A DNA stretch of 7,695 nt from Chloroflexi bacterium UBA5177 (lineage in GTDB: Bacteria; Chloroflexota; UBA5177). Below, piece after piece: positions 1 to 5,595 of the stretch. How positions within the stretch are numbered: position 1 is the stretch's first letter; the number at the start of each line of letters is the position of its first letter. The notes under the pieces were generated by a model. The model did not search any database, had not been told where the DNA came from, and saw only the letters and a list, made by a program, of their open reading frames with translations. The DNA is taken from NCBI GenBank assembly GCA_002413265.1, contig DHWR01000248.1, positions 49,713-57,407 of the forward strand. Direction: 5' to 3'. Made by a program: the position numbers and the translations under genes.

Positions 1-43
1 GACGTGAGGCGCGCGACACAAAACCTACTTCAGGCGGTGTTTT

Positions 44-376
44 CTAGGCCGCGGAAGAGGATCCCGCGGTCACCGCGTCGGCCTCACCGGCAACAACGCG
101 TGAAAACTCGACGCCGCCCGCTTCATCAAGCGGAACACTGCGACCCAGCGGCTCTATGTCGTCCAGGTACAGTTGGCCGGCGCAGCGTCCACAACGCAGC
201 TCTCCGGCAAGGTTGTGAGGCATGAAGCCCGTGTCAAGCGGTAGGAAGCGCGACTCCCCGAGGTTGCGGTCGGCAAAGCCGACTAGTTCTCCCGCAGGCC
301 GGCTGCATTGTCGGCAGCGGAGCGTGGCGCTCAGGAGGCGATGACCCATCCGTCGGGCATTCGTCCACGACAGCAT
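44..376 (-). CDS. Small zinc-ribbon protein
   Basis: A 110-residue protein of unknown function. Two CxxC knuckles are visible: CRQC at residues 21-24 and CGRC at 62-65, about 37 residues apart. This is the spacing of a four-cysteine zinc ribbon that probably binds one structural zinc. There is no signal peptide or membrane segment, so it is probably cytoplasmic. The C-terminal 35 residues are acidic and alanine-rich and look disordered. I keep the first ATG because a strong Shine-Dalgarno (GGAGAGGAG on the minus strand) lies 9 nt upstream, inside the end of the TetR gene, while the next ATG (codon 10) has no comparable site. Its start is 2 nt past the TetR stop, so the two genes are almost certainly co-transcribed. 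No catalytic motif is seen; a nucleic-acid-binding or regulatory role is possible but unproven. Confidence 0.6.
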   Translation of the reverse strand: MLSWTNARRMGHRLLSATLRCRQCSRPAGELVGFADRNLGESRFLPLDTGFMPHNLAGELRCGRCAGQLYLDDIEPLGRSVPLDEAGGVEFSRVVAGEADAVTAGSSSAA

Positions 377-378
377 AT

Positions 379-993
379 CTAATTACTCCTCTCCGTAATC
401 CCATTGAACAAAATATCGAGGCAAACTGAAAGATGCTCACGCAATTTGGATGCGTCGCACGTCCCAACCTGCGTGACGAGTTGAATGACTTGACCGGTAA
501 AGCGTTCCGCGACGATCTCGACGGGAACGTCGGTTCGCAAGGAGTCTTCTTCACGCGCTTGGAACAAAATCGCCTCGACGATGTGCTTCACAGGTACGAG
601 CTCGCTGGCGCGCCCGGCACGATCAGGGTCAGATTGCAGCAATTCTCGGGCCACCGCAGCCGCGAGCTCACCCTGATTAATCGCGGAGTCAAGTACTGCC
701 CGTGCGGCGCACTGGAGTACCTCCAAAGCCGCGGTTCCCGACTCGAGAAGAGCTTGCGATTGTTCGGCGATGTGCTGCATCGTGTCGGAGGCGAGCTCGA
801 GAGCAATCGCCTCTTTTGACGGAAAGTGATTGAAGACCGTCGTACGCGCGACATCGGCTGCCTGGGCGATATCGTCAACCGTAGTGCGAGACACGCCCTG
901 CTCTTCAAAGAGACGCTGTGCGACATCCAAAAGGCTCTGATGCATCGCTTGCCGCTTTCGCTGCCGGCGACCTATCTCAATCACGAAATCCAT
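379..993 (-). CDS. TetR/AcrR-family transcriptional regulator
   Basis: A 204-residue protein of typical TetR length. The N-terminal DNA-binding domain spans about residues 12-60. The helix-turn-helix is the stretch TTVDDIAQAADVARTTVFNHF (residues 37-57), followed by the PSKEAI motif that usually ends the TetR_N domain. Residues 65-204 are helical and variable and would form the ligand-binding and dimerisation domain; the ligand cannot be predicted. The frame stays open upstream to 1176, but the extension is low-complexity and overlaps the divergent gene, whereas the ATG at 993 gives a normal TetR N-terminus. It is divergent from the glycosyltransferase gene and shares about 150 nt of intergenic DNA with it. 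An inverted repeat just upstream suggests autoregulation and possibly control of the divergent operon. The zinc-ribbon gene follows directly. Confidence 0.93.
   Translation of the reverse strand: MDFVIEIGRRQRKRQAMHQSLLDVAQRLFEEQGVSRTTVDDIAQAADVARTTVFNHFPSKEAIALELASDTMQHIAEQSQALLESGTAALEVLQCAARAVLDSAINQGELAAAVARELLQSDPDRAGRASELVPVKHIVEAILFQAREEDSLRTDVPVEIVAERFTGQVIQLVTQVGTCDASKLREHLSVCLDILFNGITERSN
386..394 (-). promoter_or_regulatory. Strong ribosome binding site of the zinc-ribbon gene
   Basis: The minus strand reads GGAGAGGAG, 9 nt before the ATG at 376 and inside the last codons of the TetR gene. It decides the start of the zinc-ribbon gene and implies coupled or re-initiating translation after the regulator. 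Confidence 0.6.
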
Positions 994-999
994 GCGTGA

Positions 1000-1030
1000 A
1001 GTATACCCAAAGTTGTACCCGGTATACCAA
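1000..1030 (-). promoter_or_regulatory. Putative TetR promoter with overlapping operator
   Basis: The arms GTATACC (1001-1007) and GGTATAC (1021-1027) form an inverted repeat with a 13-nt spacer. The second arm sits in the fully palindromic GGTATACC. On the minus strand a -10-like TATACT (1005 to 1000) is preceded 19 nt upstream by a -35-like TTGGTA (1030 to 1025). One repeat arm covers each box, which is how a TetR-family repressor blocks its own promoter. A start 7 nt after the -10 would fall on the A of the ATG at 993, giving a leaderless mRNA. The repeat is seen directly; its function is inferred. Confidence 0.45.
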
Positions 1031-1107
1031 TAATTGCGGGTCCTTCGTGCACCTTCTTTAGGAGTATGCGCGCTACGTCGCCATCGGCGTTTTTTACGCA
1101 CGTTAGC

Positions 1108-1123
1108 GCCCCCCATTGGGGGC
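1108..1123 (+). promoter_or_regulatory. GC-rich hairpin in the leader of the glycosyltransferase gene
   Basis: GCCCCC (1108-1113) pairs perfectly with GGGGGC (1118-1123) around a CATT loop. It lies 21 nt before the chosen ATG at 1145 and 3 nt before an in-frame GTG at 1127. The run of G that could act as a ribosome binding site for the GTG is buried in the stem. No T-tract follows, so it is not an ordinary terminator. It may affect translation of the downstream gene. Confidence 0.3.
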
Positions 1124-1144
1124 ACCGTGATACCATCGGGCGCC

Positions 1145-2347
1145 ATGCTGCCGAGTACCTGTGTCGTCGTGCCCACCTATTGGACGCGACCAGGCGGGGC
1201 ACAAGAACCGGGTGCTGCGGTGTATGACCACCCAACCCCGATCGATGCTCAGGGAACGCTCGAAGCGCTTCTAGGGAGCCTCTCGCAGCTTTCTCCCGAC
1301 TTCTACCTGCTGGTCCTCGTAGCAGTAACGTCGGACGACGTGGCCGCGGCAGCGGAGACGCGGGTGCGCGAAATGACTGCCCGTCACCCTGAGCTACAGG
1401 CTTTGGTTTTCGGCCGAGAGCAATGTGAGTGCCTGTATCGCTCGCTTGACCGCCAGCACCTGGCTTTGGCCAGGGATTTCCTCGGCCTCCGCCGTTACCC
1501 TCTCATCCGAAATCTTCAGCTGGCAGTGCCGTTGTCTTTAGGCAGCAAAGCAATCGTGGCACTGGATGACGATGAGATCGTCGTCGATCCGGCGTTTCTC
1601 GACAAAGCCGTCACGCTGCTTGGCACGCGGGAGAACGAGAAGCGCGTGGATGGCGTGTCCGGGCACTATCTGCAGCCAGACGGCGGCATACTTCTTCAGG
1701 TCGATCCAGCGAAGCGGTCTTCAGACAACTTGTTTGATCGAAAAGCACAGGTAATGAACGAGGCAACCGAGATGCTGGAAGAGCATCCCGGCCTGCTCGT
1801 GGAAACTCCGTTCTGTTTTGGTGGCAACATGGAATTCACTGAGGATCTTGCTGCATCGGTTGGATTCGACCCTGGCATTACGCGCGGCGAGGACATCGAT
1901 TACCTGATCAATGCCCGAATGGGGAGCCGATCATTCTTCCTACGCAAGGACCTCACGATTTTGCATTGCCCGCCTGAGGGAGGATCCTACAAGGACACGA
2001 CCACTTCCAAGTTGGAGCAGGACGTCATTCGATTTCTCTATGAACGCCAGAAAATTGACGTTTCCCAGGAGAACAGGGCACTGCACCCTGTCACGGCCGA
2101 AGAGCTCAAGCCATACCCGGGAGAATTTCTGGGTCGTGATGTCGAGGAGGATGCCGTGGAGGCTTTGTCCTCCGCGGGCTTTGCGGGGAATGCGAAGGAC
2201 TTTGTTACCACGGTCAACGCAGAGATGCCGGCTCGGGTCGATCGATATCTCAGTTTCCGCGAGGAGTGGCCGAGGGTGACGGCAGCTGTTCGCGAGTCCG
2301 CGTCACTCAGAGACGCCCTGCTTAAGCAGATGAGTGGCAGCAGATAG
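1145..2347 (+). CDS. GT-A-fold (family 2-like) glycosyltransferase
   Basis: A 400-residue protein with the layout of an inverting nucleotide-sugar glycosyltransferase. The N-terminal strand CVVVPTYW (residues 6-13) starts the nucleotide-binding fold. ALDDDE (139-144) ends in the acidic DxD-type metal/nucleotide-sugar site. GGNMEF (226-231) and RGEDIDYLINAR (247-258) match the acceptor-side loop and the ED catalytic-base motif of GT2 enzymes, and TILHCPPEGG (271-280) adds a late histidine. The C-terminal 100 residues are helical with no close family that I recognise. There is no signal peptide or membrane helix, so it acts in the cytoplasm, perhaps at the membrane face. The frame is open back to an ATG at 1034, but that extension is arginine-rich and unlike a GT fold, so I start at 1145; a GTG at 1127 is an alternative. 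It heads a likely operon with the RING protein (17 nt) and the thioredoxin. Sugar and acceptor are unknown. Confidence 0.85.
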   Translation: MLPSTCVVVPTYWTRPGGAQEPGAAVYDHPTPIDAQGTLEALLGSLSQLSPDFYLLVLVAVTSDDVAAAAETRVREMTARHPELQALVFGREQCECLYRSLDRQHLALARDFLGLRRYPLIRNLQLAVPLSLGSKAIVALDDDEIVVDPAFLDKAVTLLGTRENEKRVDGVSGHYLQPDGGILLQVDPAKRSSDNLFDRKAQVMNEATEMLEEHPGLLVETPFCFGGNMEFTEDLAASVGFDPGITRGEDIDYLINARMGSRSFFLRKDLTILHCPPEGGSYKDTTTSKLEQDVIRFLYERQKIDVSQENRALHPVTAEELKPYPGEFLGRDVEEDAVEALSSAGFAGNAKDFVTTVNAEMPARVDRYLSFREEWPRVTAAVRESASLRDALLKQMSGSR

Positions 2348-2364
2348 CAATTGGTGATGTCCGG

Positions 2365-2994
2365 GTGAGCGAGATTACCTGGTACAGCCGCTTCGCCATT
2401 TGGGTCGGTGCGGTAGTGCTCCTCGTGCAGGCGCTCGCGGGACGCGGGGCAGGGTTCATGAGCTTCATCTCCGTGGTCCTGATGGCTGGCGGACTGGCCG
2501 GCTTCGTCTTCGGATTGATATGGGATGCGAGAGCGCCGCGCCCCTCAGCTCAAGCAGAACCCGGGGTACTTGCACGCGAACCGGAGGCGGTACTCCCGCG
2601 GACCGACGAGGTGCAGGCCGAGACATTTGTGGAGGTAGCGGAGGTCGAGCCGGAAACCTCCTCCCAAGCGGCCGAGACCGTTCCTGAAGACGAAGTCACC
2701 AGCACGGCTCGAGCCGAGCCCGAAGTCCAGGTTTCAGTAGACCCGGCGCCGACCCCTATGACGCTGTCCAACCGGGTTGAGACTGAAGAGATTGCGTCTG
2801 GAAGCGTATTGATCGGACGTGCCTGTGTTCGATGCGGGCGACTCTTGCTGATGGAGCAAATGGCGGCGACGTGCCCGGTGTGCCGCAACCCTCAGCATGC
2901 TGCCTGCTGGATAGAGAATCATTTTCGGTGCTCCACTCCCGGTTGTGGCGGCCGGGGCAGCCTCGAAGCGCCGAGAACCAGCTCTGAAGATTAG
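2365..2994 (+). CDS. Membrane protein with C-terminal prokaryotic RING finger
   Basis: A 209-residue protein starting at GTG. Two hydrophobic helices (about residues 6-26 and 31-53) form a membrane hairpin. Residues 55-145 are a Pro/Glu/Ala-rich acidic linker that looks disordered. Residues 154-194 hold eight zinc ligands: C154, C157, C170, C173, H178, C181, C189 and C194, with the sequence CPVC-x4-HAACW between them. This matches the prokaryotic RING finger family 1 pattern (CxxC, CPxC, HxxCW, C, GC), in C4HC3 order. By family knowledge such domains are zinc-stabilised binding modules; ubiquitin-ligase activity should not be assumed. The tail after the ring is short and polar. The gene lies 17 nt after the glycosyltransferase and 14 nt before the thioredoxin. 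It may serve as a membrane scaffold, but this is inference. The linker's frame is supported by the ring that follows it. Confidence 0.85.
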   Translation: MSEITWYSRFAIWVGAVVLLVQALAGRGAGFMSFISVVLMAGGLAGFVFGLIWDARAPRPSAQAEPGVLAREPEAVLPRTDEVQAETFVEVAEVEPETSSQAAETVPEDEVTSTARAEPEVQVSVDPAPTPMTLSNRVETEEIASGSVLIGRACVRCGRLLLMEQMAATCPVCRNPQHAACWIENHFRCSTPGCGGRGSLEAPRTSSED

Positions 2995-3008
2995 ACGACG
3001 AAAAAGCC

Positions 3009-3542
3009 ATGACTCGCTTCTCATTGATCGGGCTGGGGCTCGTCATCCTGATCGTCGTCCTGCTGGCGGTCGGCGTGAGCCTGAGACCTCGGTCGAGCGG
3101 AGGGACCGGGCCTGCGCCTATTGTTGGACGCGAGGCCCCGAACTTCTCTCTGAACGACACCAGTGGAAGGACCGTTTCATTGAGCACCTTTCGCGGAAGA
3201 CCCGTTTTGCTCAATTTCTGGGCAACTTGGTGCATCCCTTGCCGGACAGAAATGCCCCTGATCAACCGGGCATACGAGGCCCATCGGAAAGATCTTCGCG
3301 TCCTCGCAGTCGATTTACAGGAACCATCGTCAGACGTCAACCATTTCGCTCGCAGCTATCATCTCGCCTTCACTCCGCTTCTGGATTCAAGCGGTTCCGT
3401 ATCGGATCTCTACCGACTATCCCCGAACGGCCCCAAGCCGGTGACCTTCTGGGTCGATAGATCAGGAAAAATTCGGTTTATCCATTACGGCCAGATGGAT
3501 CAAACCGACATTTCGACCGGGCTGAAAAAGATCGGGTTGTAA
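3009..3542 (+). CDS. Membrane-anchored TlpA/ResA-like thiol-disulfide oxidoreductase
   Basis: A 177-residue protein. An N-terminal hydrophobic segment (about residues 5-23), followed by positive residues and a Ser/Gly/Pro linker, anchors it with the catalytic domain outside the membrane. The redox domain starts at APNFSLND (43-50). The active site is WATWCIPCRTEMP (71-83) with redox cysteines C75 and C78. A likely cis-proline, P144, lies in GPKPVTFWVDRSGKI, which matches the family's 'PtTfliDr.G.i' strand. This is the AhpC/TSA-Redoxin layout of TlpA, ResA and CcmG/DsbE, whose members reduce disulfides in extracytoplasmic proteins such as apocytochrome c. No cytochrome maturation gene is adjacent, so the partner is unknown. 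The ATG has only a weak ribosome binding site and follows the RING gene by 14 nt, which fits translational coupling. It is probably the last gene of its operon. Confidence 0.93.
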   Translation: MTRFSLIGLGLVILIVVLLAVGVSLRPRSSGGTGPAPIVGREAPNFSLNDTSGRTVSLSTFRGRPVLLNFWATWCIPCRTEMPLINRAYEAHRKDLRVLAVDLQEPSSDVNHFARSYHLAFTPLLDSSGSVSDLYRLSPNGPKPVTFWVDRSGKIRFIHYGQMDQTDISTGLKKIGL

Positions 3543-3551
3543 AGGCATTCC

Positions 3552-3565
3552 GCCCCTGAAGGGGC
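3552..3565. terminator. GC hairpin between convergent thioredoxin and rnpB genes
   Basis: GCCCC (3552-3556) and GGGGC (3561-3565) form a perfect stem around TGAA, 9 nt after the thioredoxin stop and directly beyond the 3' strand of the rnpB P1 helix. It may end transcription from either side. Neither strand has a proper T-tract after it, so the call is tentative; it could also be a 3' stabilising or processing element of the RNase P precursor. Confidence 0.4.
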
Positions 3566-3951
3566 CCAAGCAAGCCGTAAGCCGAGTTCTGTTCTCCGCG
3601 CGCCTCGCGATGCGCGGAGTGGTGACCATCTATCTAGGGCGGCGATTGCCCGCCGCCTCCGCTAGCGACCTTACCCGGAGGTCGGGGACGAGCAGCCCCC
3701 TGGCGCCGCTGGGACGCCACGCCTCCCTACATGGTCTTGCTCCAGACGGGGTTTACCCGGCCAGCCGGTCACCCGGCTGCCGGTGAGCTCTTACCTCACC
3801 ATTTCACCCTTGCCAATCTAAATCGGCGGTATGTTTCTGTGGCACTTTCCTTGGGGTCACCCCCACTGGGTATTACCCAGCACCCTGCTCTACGGAGCTC
3901 GGACTTTCCTCGTACGGCCCTGCCGCACGCGGCCACCCAGCTTGCTTGGAC
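3566..3951 (-). ncRNA. rnpB: RNase P RNA (catalytic subunit), type A-like
   Basis: This is the catalytic RNA of ribonuclease P, which removes the 5' leader of pre-tRNAs in the cytoplasm. Read on the minus strand, all the hallmark segments appear in order: CR-I GAGGAAAGTCCGAGCTCC (3911 to 3894), the ACAGAAACATACCGCC core segment (3840 to 3825), the GGTAAACC...GGAGCAAGACC segment (3757 to 3733), AGATAGATGG (3635 to 3626), and ACAGAACTCGGCTTAC near the 3' end (3592 to 3577). The ends close with a perfect 10-bp P1 helix, CCAAGCAAGC (3949 to 3940) with GCTTGCTTGG (3575 to 3566). Length is about 385 nt, normal for bacteria. The end coordinates are set from P1 and may be off by a few bases. The type A assignment rests on resemblance to the E. 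coli-like core and is less certain than the gene itself. Open frames crossing it are spurious. Confidence 0.97.
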
Positions 3952-3956
3952 GTCGT

Positions 3957-3986
3957 AGTGTACGTGCATTCGGACATAACCGTCTA
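3957..3986 (-). promoter_or_regulatory. rnpB: Putative rnpB promoter
   Basis: On the minus strand, TAGACG (3986 to 3981; 4 of 6 match to TTGACA) and TACACT (3962 to 3957; 4 of 6 match to TATAAT) are separated by 18 nt. Transcription 7 nt after the -10 would start near 3951, two bases before the P1 helix, which fits the expected 5' end of the RNA. Confidence 0.5.
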
Positions 3987-4002
3987 GGCACTTGAAGCCC
4001 CT

Positions 4003-4032
4003 TTGACATTTCGTTTTTGAGGAGACTTGTGT
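4003..4032 (+). promoter_or_regulatory. Possible promoter of the secreted-protein gene
   Basis: A perfect -35 hexamer TTGACA lies at 4003-4008. At a spacing of 18 nt the sequence is TTGTGT (4027-4032), a poor -10. A better -10-like TACGAT (4032-4037) is too far away at 23 nt. The -35 match and its place between two divergent genes are the only support. Confidence 0.3.
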
Positions 4033-4046
4033 ACGATGAGCGAGAA

Positions 4047-4054
4047 GGAAGGGG
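4047..4054 (+). promoter_or_regulatory. Ribosome binding site that decides the secreted-protein start
   Basis: GGAAGGGG is 6 nt before the ATG at 4061 but directly abuts the ATG at 4055. Normal spacing therefore favours 4061, shortening the protein by two residues. Confidence 0.5.
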
Positions 4055-4060
4055 ATGGAG

Positions 4061-4885
4061 ATGATACGTCCTTTCATCGCGTGCGGCATCGTCGCAGCCG
4101 CCTTTCTGGCAGGAGCTGTCAACGCTCATGCCGGCACCGCCCCAGGCTTCGTGGCCGCGTACCCCTCGGGCTACAGCATGGTTGGTGGGCCTGGCGGGGC
4201 CGACTTCTCCTTCTCCGCAGCTTTTTATAGCTATAGCAATGGACAATACGTCACACCGCCGAACAAGACGGCTTCGGCCTGCACCGGCTACTGGGCTTAC
4301 TTCGTAGATCCCGCGAACGTCGGGCTTCCAATCTCACTTGGACCTTCCCAAGACTGCCCACTTGCCGCCGGTTGGAACATGGTGGGAAACCCGTTTTCTG
4401 GGGCGGCTGCGCTTCCAGCGGGTGTCGTCGGTTGGTACTGGAATCACGACCGTAAGGCCTACGACCAGGTCTCCGTGATTCCCCCTGGCGGTTCCGTGTT
4501 TATCGAATCGAGCACTGCCCGAACCATCACACTCACGTATGTGCCCGCCACGACCCGTGTGCCGGTCGAGTTCGCCATCACGCCGGACACGCCGGGACCG
4601 ATCACTATTCACGTTGGCGATTCGATCAAGGTAGTGATGCTGGCAGCGAACCCTGCATTTGTTGGCTTCGATCCCGCGTATATGCACGCGGACAACTCCG
4701 GCAGCACCTACGACCTCACTTGCATAGGTGAACCGGCTTGCGAAATAAACCCGTCGTCGACCTTTTGGATCGGTCACGCCATCGCACCCGGAATCACAGA
4801 CCTATCGATTAATCCGACTTGCCGGAACCTGACTCCTCCATGTGCCGCGCCGTCGCGGATCATCCAGGTGAACATTCTTCCCTAG
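4061..4885 (+). CDS. Secreted protein with duplicated GWNMVGNP-type module
   Basis: A 274-residue exported protein of unknown function. Residues 1-24 form a Sec signal peptide (MIRP, hydrophobic core, AHA end) with likely cleavage after A24. C8 has no valid lipobox and sits too near the N-terminus for lipidation. Two similar modules follow: residues 37-92 start with GYSMVGGPGG, and residues 104-158 start with GWNMVGNPFSG. Each continues with an aromatic stretch (AFYSYSNGQYV or GWYWNHDRKAY) and then a hydrophobic strand (YWAYFVD or GSVFIES). The C-terminal domain (about 165-274) is beta-rich and carries four of the six mature cysteines (C221, C227, C254, C261), probably as disulfides. Its layout, with IHVGDSIKVVM early and an APGITDLSI strand late, recalls chagasin-type (I42) inhibitors, but this is a weak impression. 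No membrane or sorting tail is seen. It is divergent from rnpB and stands alone. An ATG at 4055 is the alternative start. Confidence 0.8.
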   Translation: MIRPFIACGIVAAAFLAGAVNAHAGTAPGFVAAYPSGYSMVGGPGGADFSFSAAFYSYSNGQYVTPPNKTASACTGYWAYFVDPANVGLPISLGPSQDCPLAAGWNMVGNPFSGAAALPAGVVGWYWNHDRKAYDQVSVIPPGGSVFIESSTARTITLTYVPATTRVPVEFAITPDTPGPITIHVGDSIKVVMLAANPAFVGFDPAYMHADNSGSTYDLTCIGEPACEINPSSTFWIGHAIAPGITDLSINPTCRNLTPPCAAPSRIIQVNILP

Positions 4886-4889
4886 ACCC

Positions 4890-5591
4890 TTAGCGTCGCG
4901 AGAAGACCGCCATCATGTGGTACCCGTACCGTCCCGTGACAATACGGTCCTCGGCAAGGTAGGCGGCGAAGTACACGTATTGAGCGGTTTCATAGGCGAA
5001 CCGGAACGGAAACAGCGCGCGAAAGACAAGCAGCAGCGCCAGATTTATCGGTTCCGCTAGTCCAAGGCCGGTGTACTGTGCCGCCTGAATCTCGAACCTA
5101 TCTTCGACGAGGGCTCGCAAGCTCTCGATGCTGTAATGGCGGTGGCGGGGCGAGGTTGTCCAAGAAGGATCATCGGTAGGAGCGGGTCGCCTGTCTCCAA
5201 ATATCGTCCTATAGAGATTGAGCGAATCCCACCCGGCTAGGAGACCTTGATTGGGTACGCTGACCACCAAGCGCCCACCCGGCCTCAGGACTCGGTGTAC
5301 CTCCTTCAGGGTGGCCTCCTCGTCGGGCACATGCTCCAGAACGTCAAGTAGCAGGACTCCGTCGAAGAACCCGTCCGGGTACGGAATGTTTTCGGCGGAA
5401 CCGTTGGTGAACGCGGCCTGTGGCACAGACTGGCGCGCGCGTTCGATATAAGCGGCACTGAGATCGTGTCCAAAGGCTGAATATTTGGGCAGCAGCCTTC
5501 GGGTGCCGAAGCCGAAGGCGCAGCCAAGATCCAGGACCCGTGAGCGGGAAGGCAAATCTAGCAAACGCGCAGCGCGGCTCCAGCGAGACAT
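4890..5591 (-). CDS. Class I SAM-dependent methyltransferase
   Basis: A 233-residue protein with the Rossmann-like methyltransferase fold in the usual order. Motif I, VLDLGCAFGFGT (residues 19-30), binds S-adenosylmethionine. The acidic end of strand 2 is GHDLS (41-45). NGSAENIPYPDGFFDGVLLLDVLEHVPD (63-90) holds motifs II-III, and LRPGGRLVVSVPN (102-114) is the post-motif region. This matches the Methyltransf_11/UbiE-like group. The C-terminal region (about 180-215) is hydrophobic and aromatic (INLALLLVFRALFPFRF...YVYFAAYLA), which suggests contact with the membrane or a lipid acceptor. It is the last gene of the minus-strand operon, 4 nt after the acyltransferase, and it meets the secreted-protein gene tail to tail with a 4-nt gap and no visible terminator. 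The substrate is unknown; a lipid or polyprenyl product of the neighbouring enzymes is an inference. Confidence 0.92.
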   Translation of the reverse strand: MSRWSRAARLLDLPSRSRVLDLGCAFGFGTRRLLPKYSAFGHDLSAAYIERARQSVPQAAFTNGSAENIPYPDGFFDGVLLLDVLEHVPDEEATLKEVHRVLRPGGRLVVSVPNQGLLAGWDSLNLYRTIFGDRRPAPTDDPSWTTSPRHRHYSIESLRALVEDRFEIQAAQYTGLGLAEPINLALLLVFRALFPFRFAYETAQYVYFAAYLAEDRIVTGRYGYHMMAVFSRR

Positions 5592-5595
5592 TAGA

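Noticed and set aside
433..819. A 128-codon plus-strand open frame
   Set aside because: It is antisense to the TetR gene and has no recognisable motif.
1034..1144. N-terminal extension of the plus-strand glycosyltransferase to 1034
   Set aside because: The added 37 residues are Arg-rich with no fold or signal peptide, while the GT-A fold begins right after the ATG at 1145.
994..1176. N-terminal extension of the TetR frame to 1176
   Set aside because: It adds 61 residues of Arg/Gly/Tyr-rich sequence not found in TetR proteins and runs through the intergenic promoter region and into the divergent gene.
2756..3340. A 194-codon minus-strand open frame
   Set aside because: It is antisense to the RING finger and thioredoxin genes, whose motifs are unmistakable; the antisense product is Arg/Ser-rich with no domain.
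3731..3958. A 75-codon plus-strand open frame
   Set aside because: It lies wholly across rnpB on the opposite strand; the conserved RNase P core explains the sequence.
3796..4246. Two overlapping minus-strand open frames of 108 and 118 codons
   Set aside because: They cover the 5' part of rnpB, its promoter and the start of the secreted-protein gene, and their translations show no recognisable domain.
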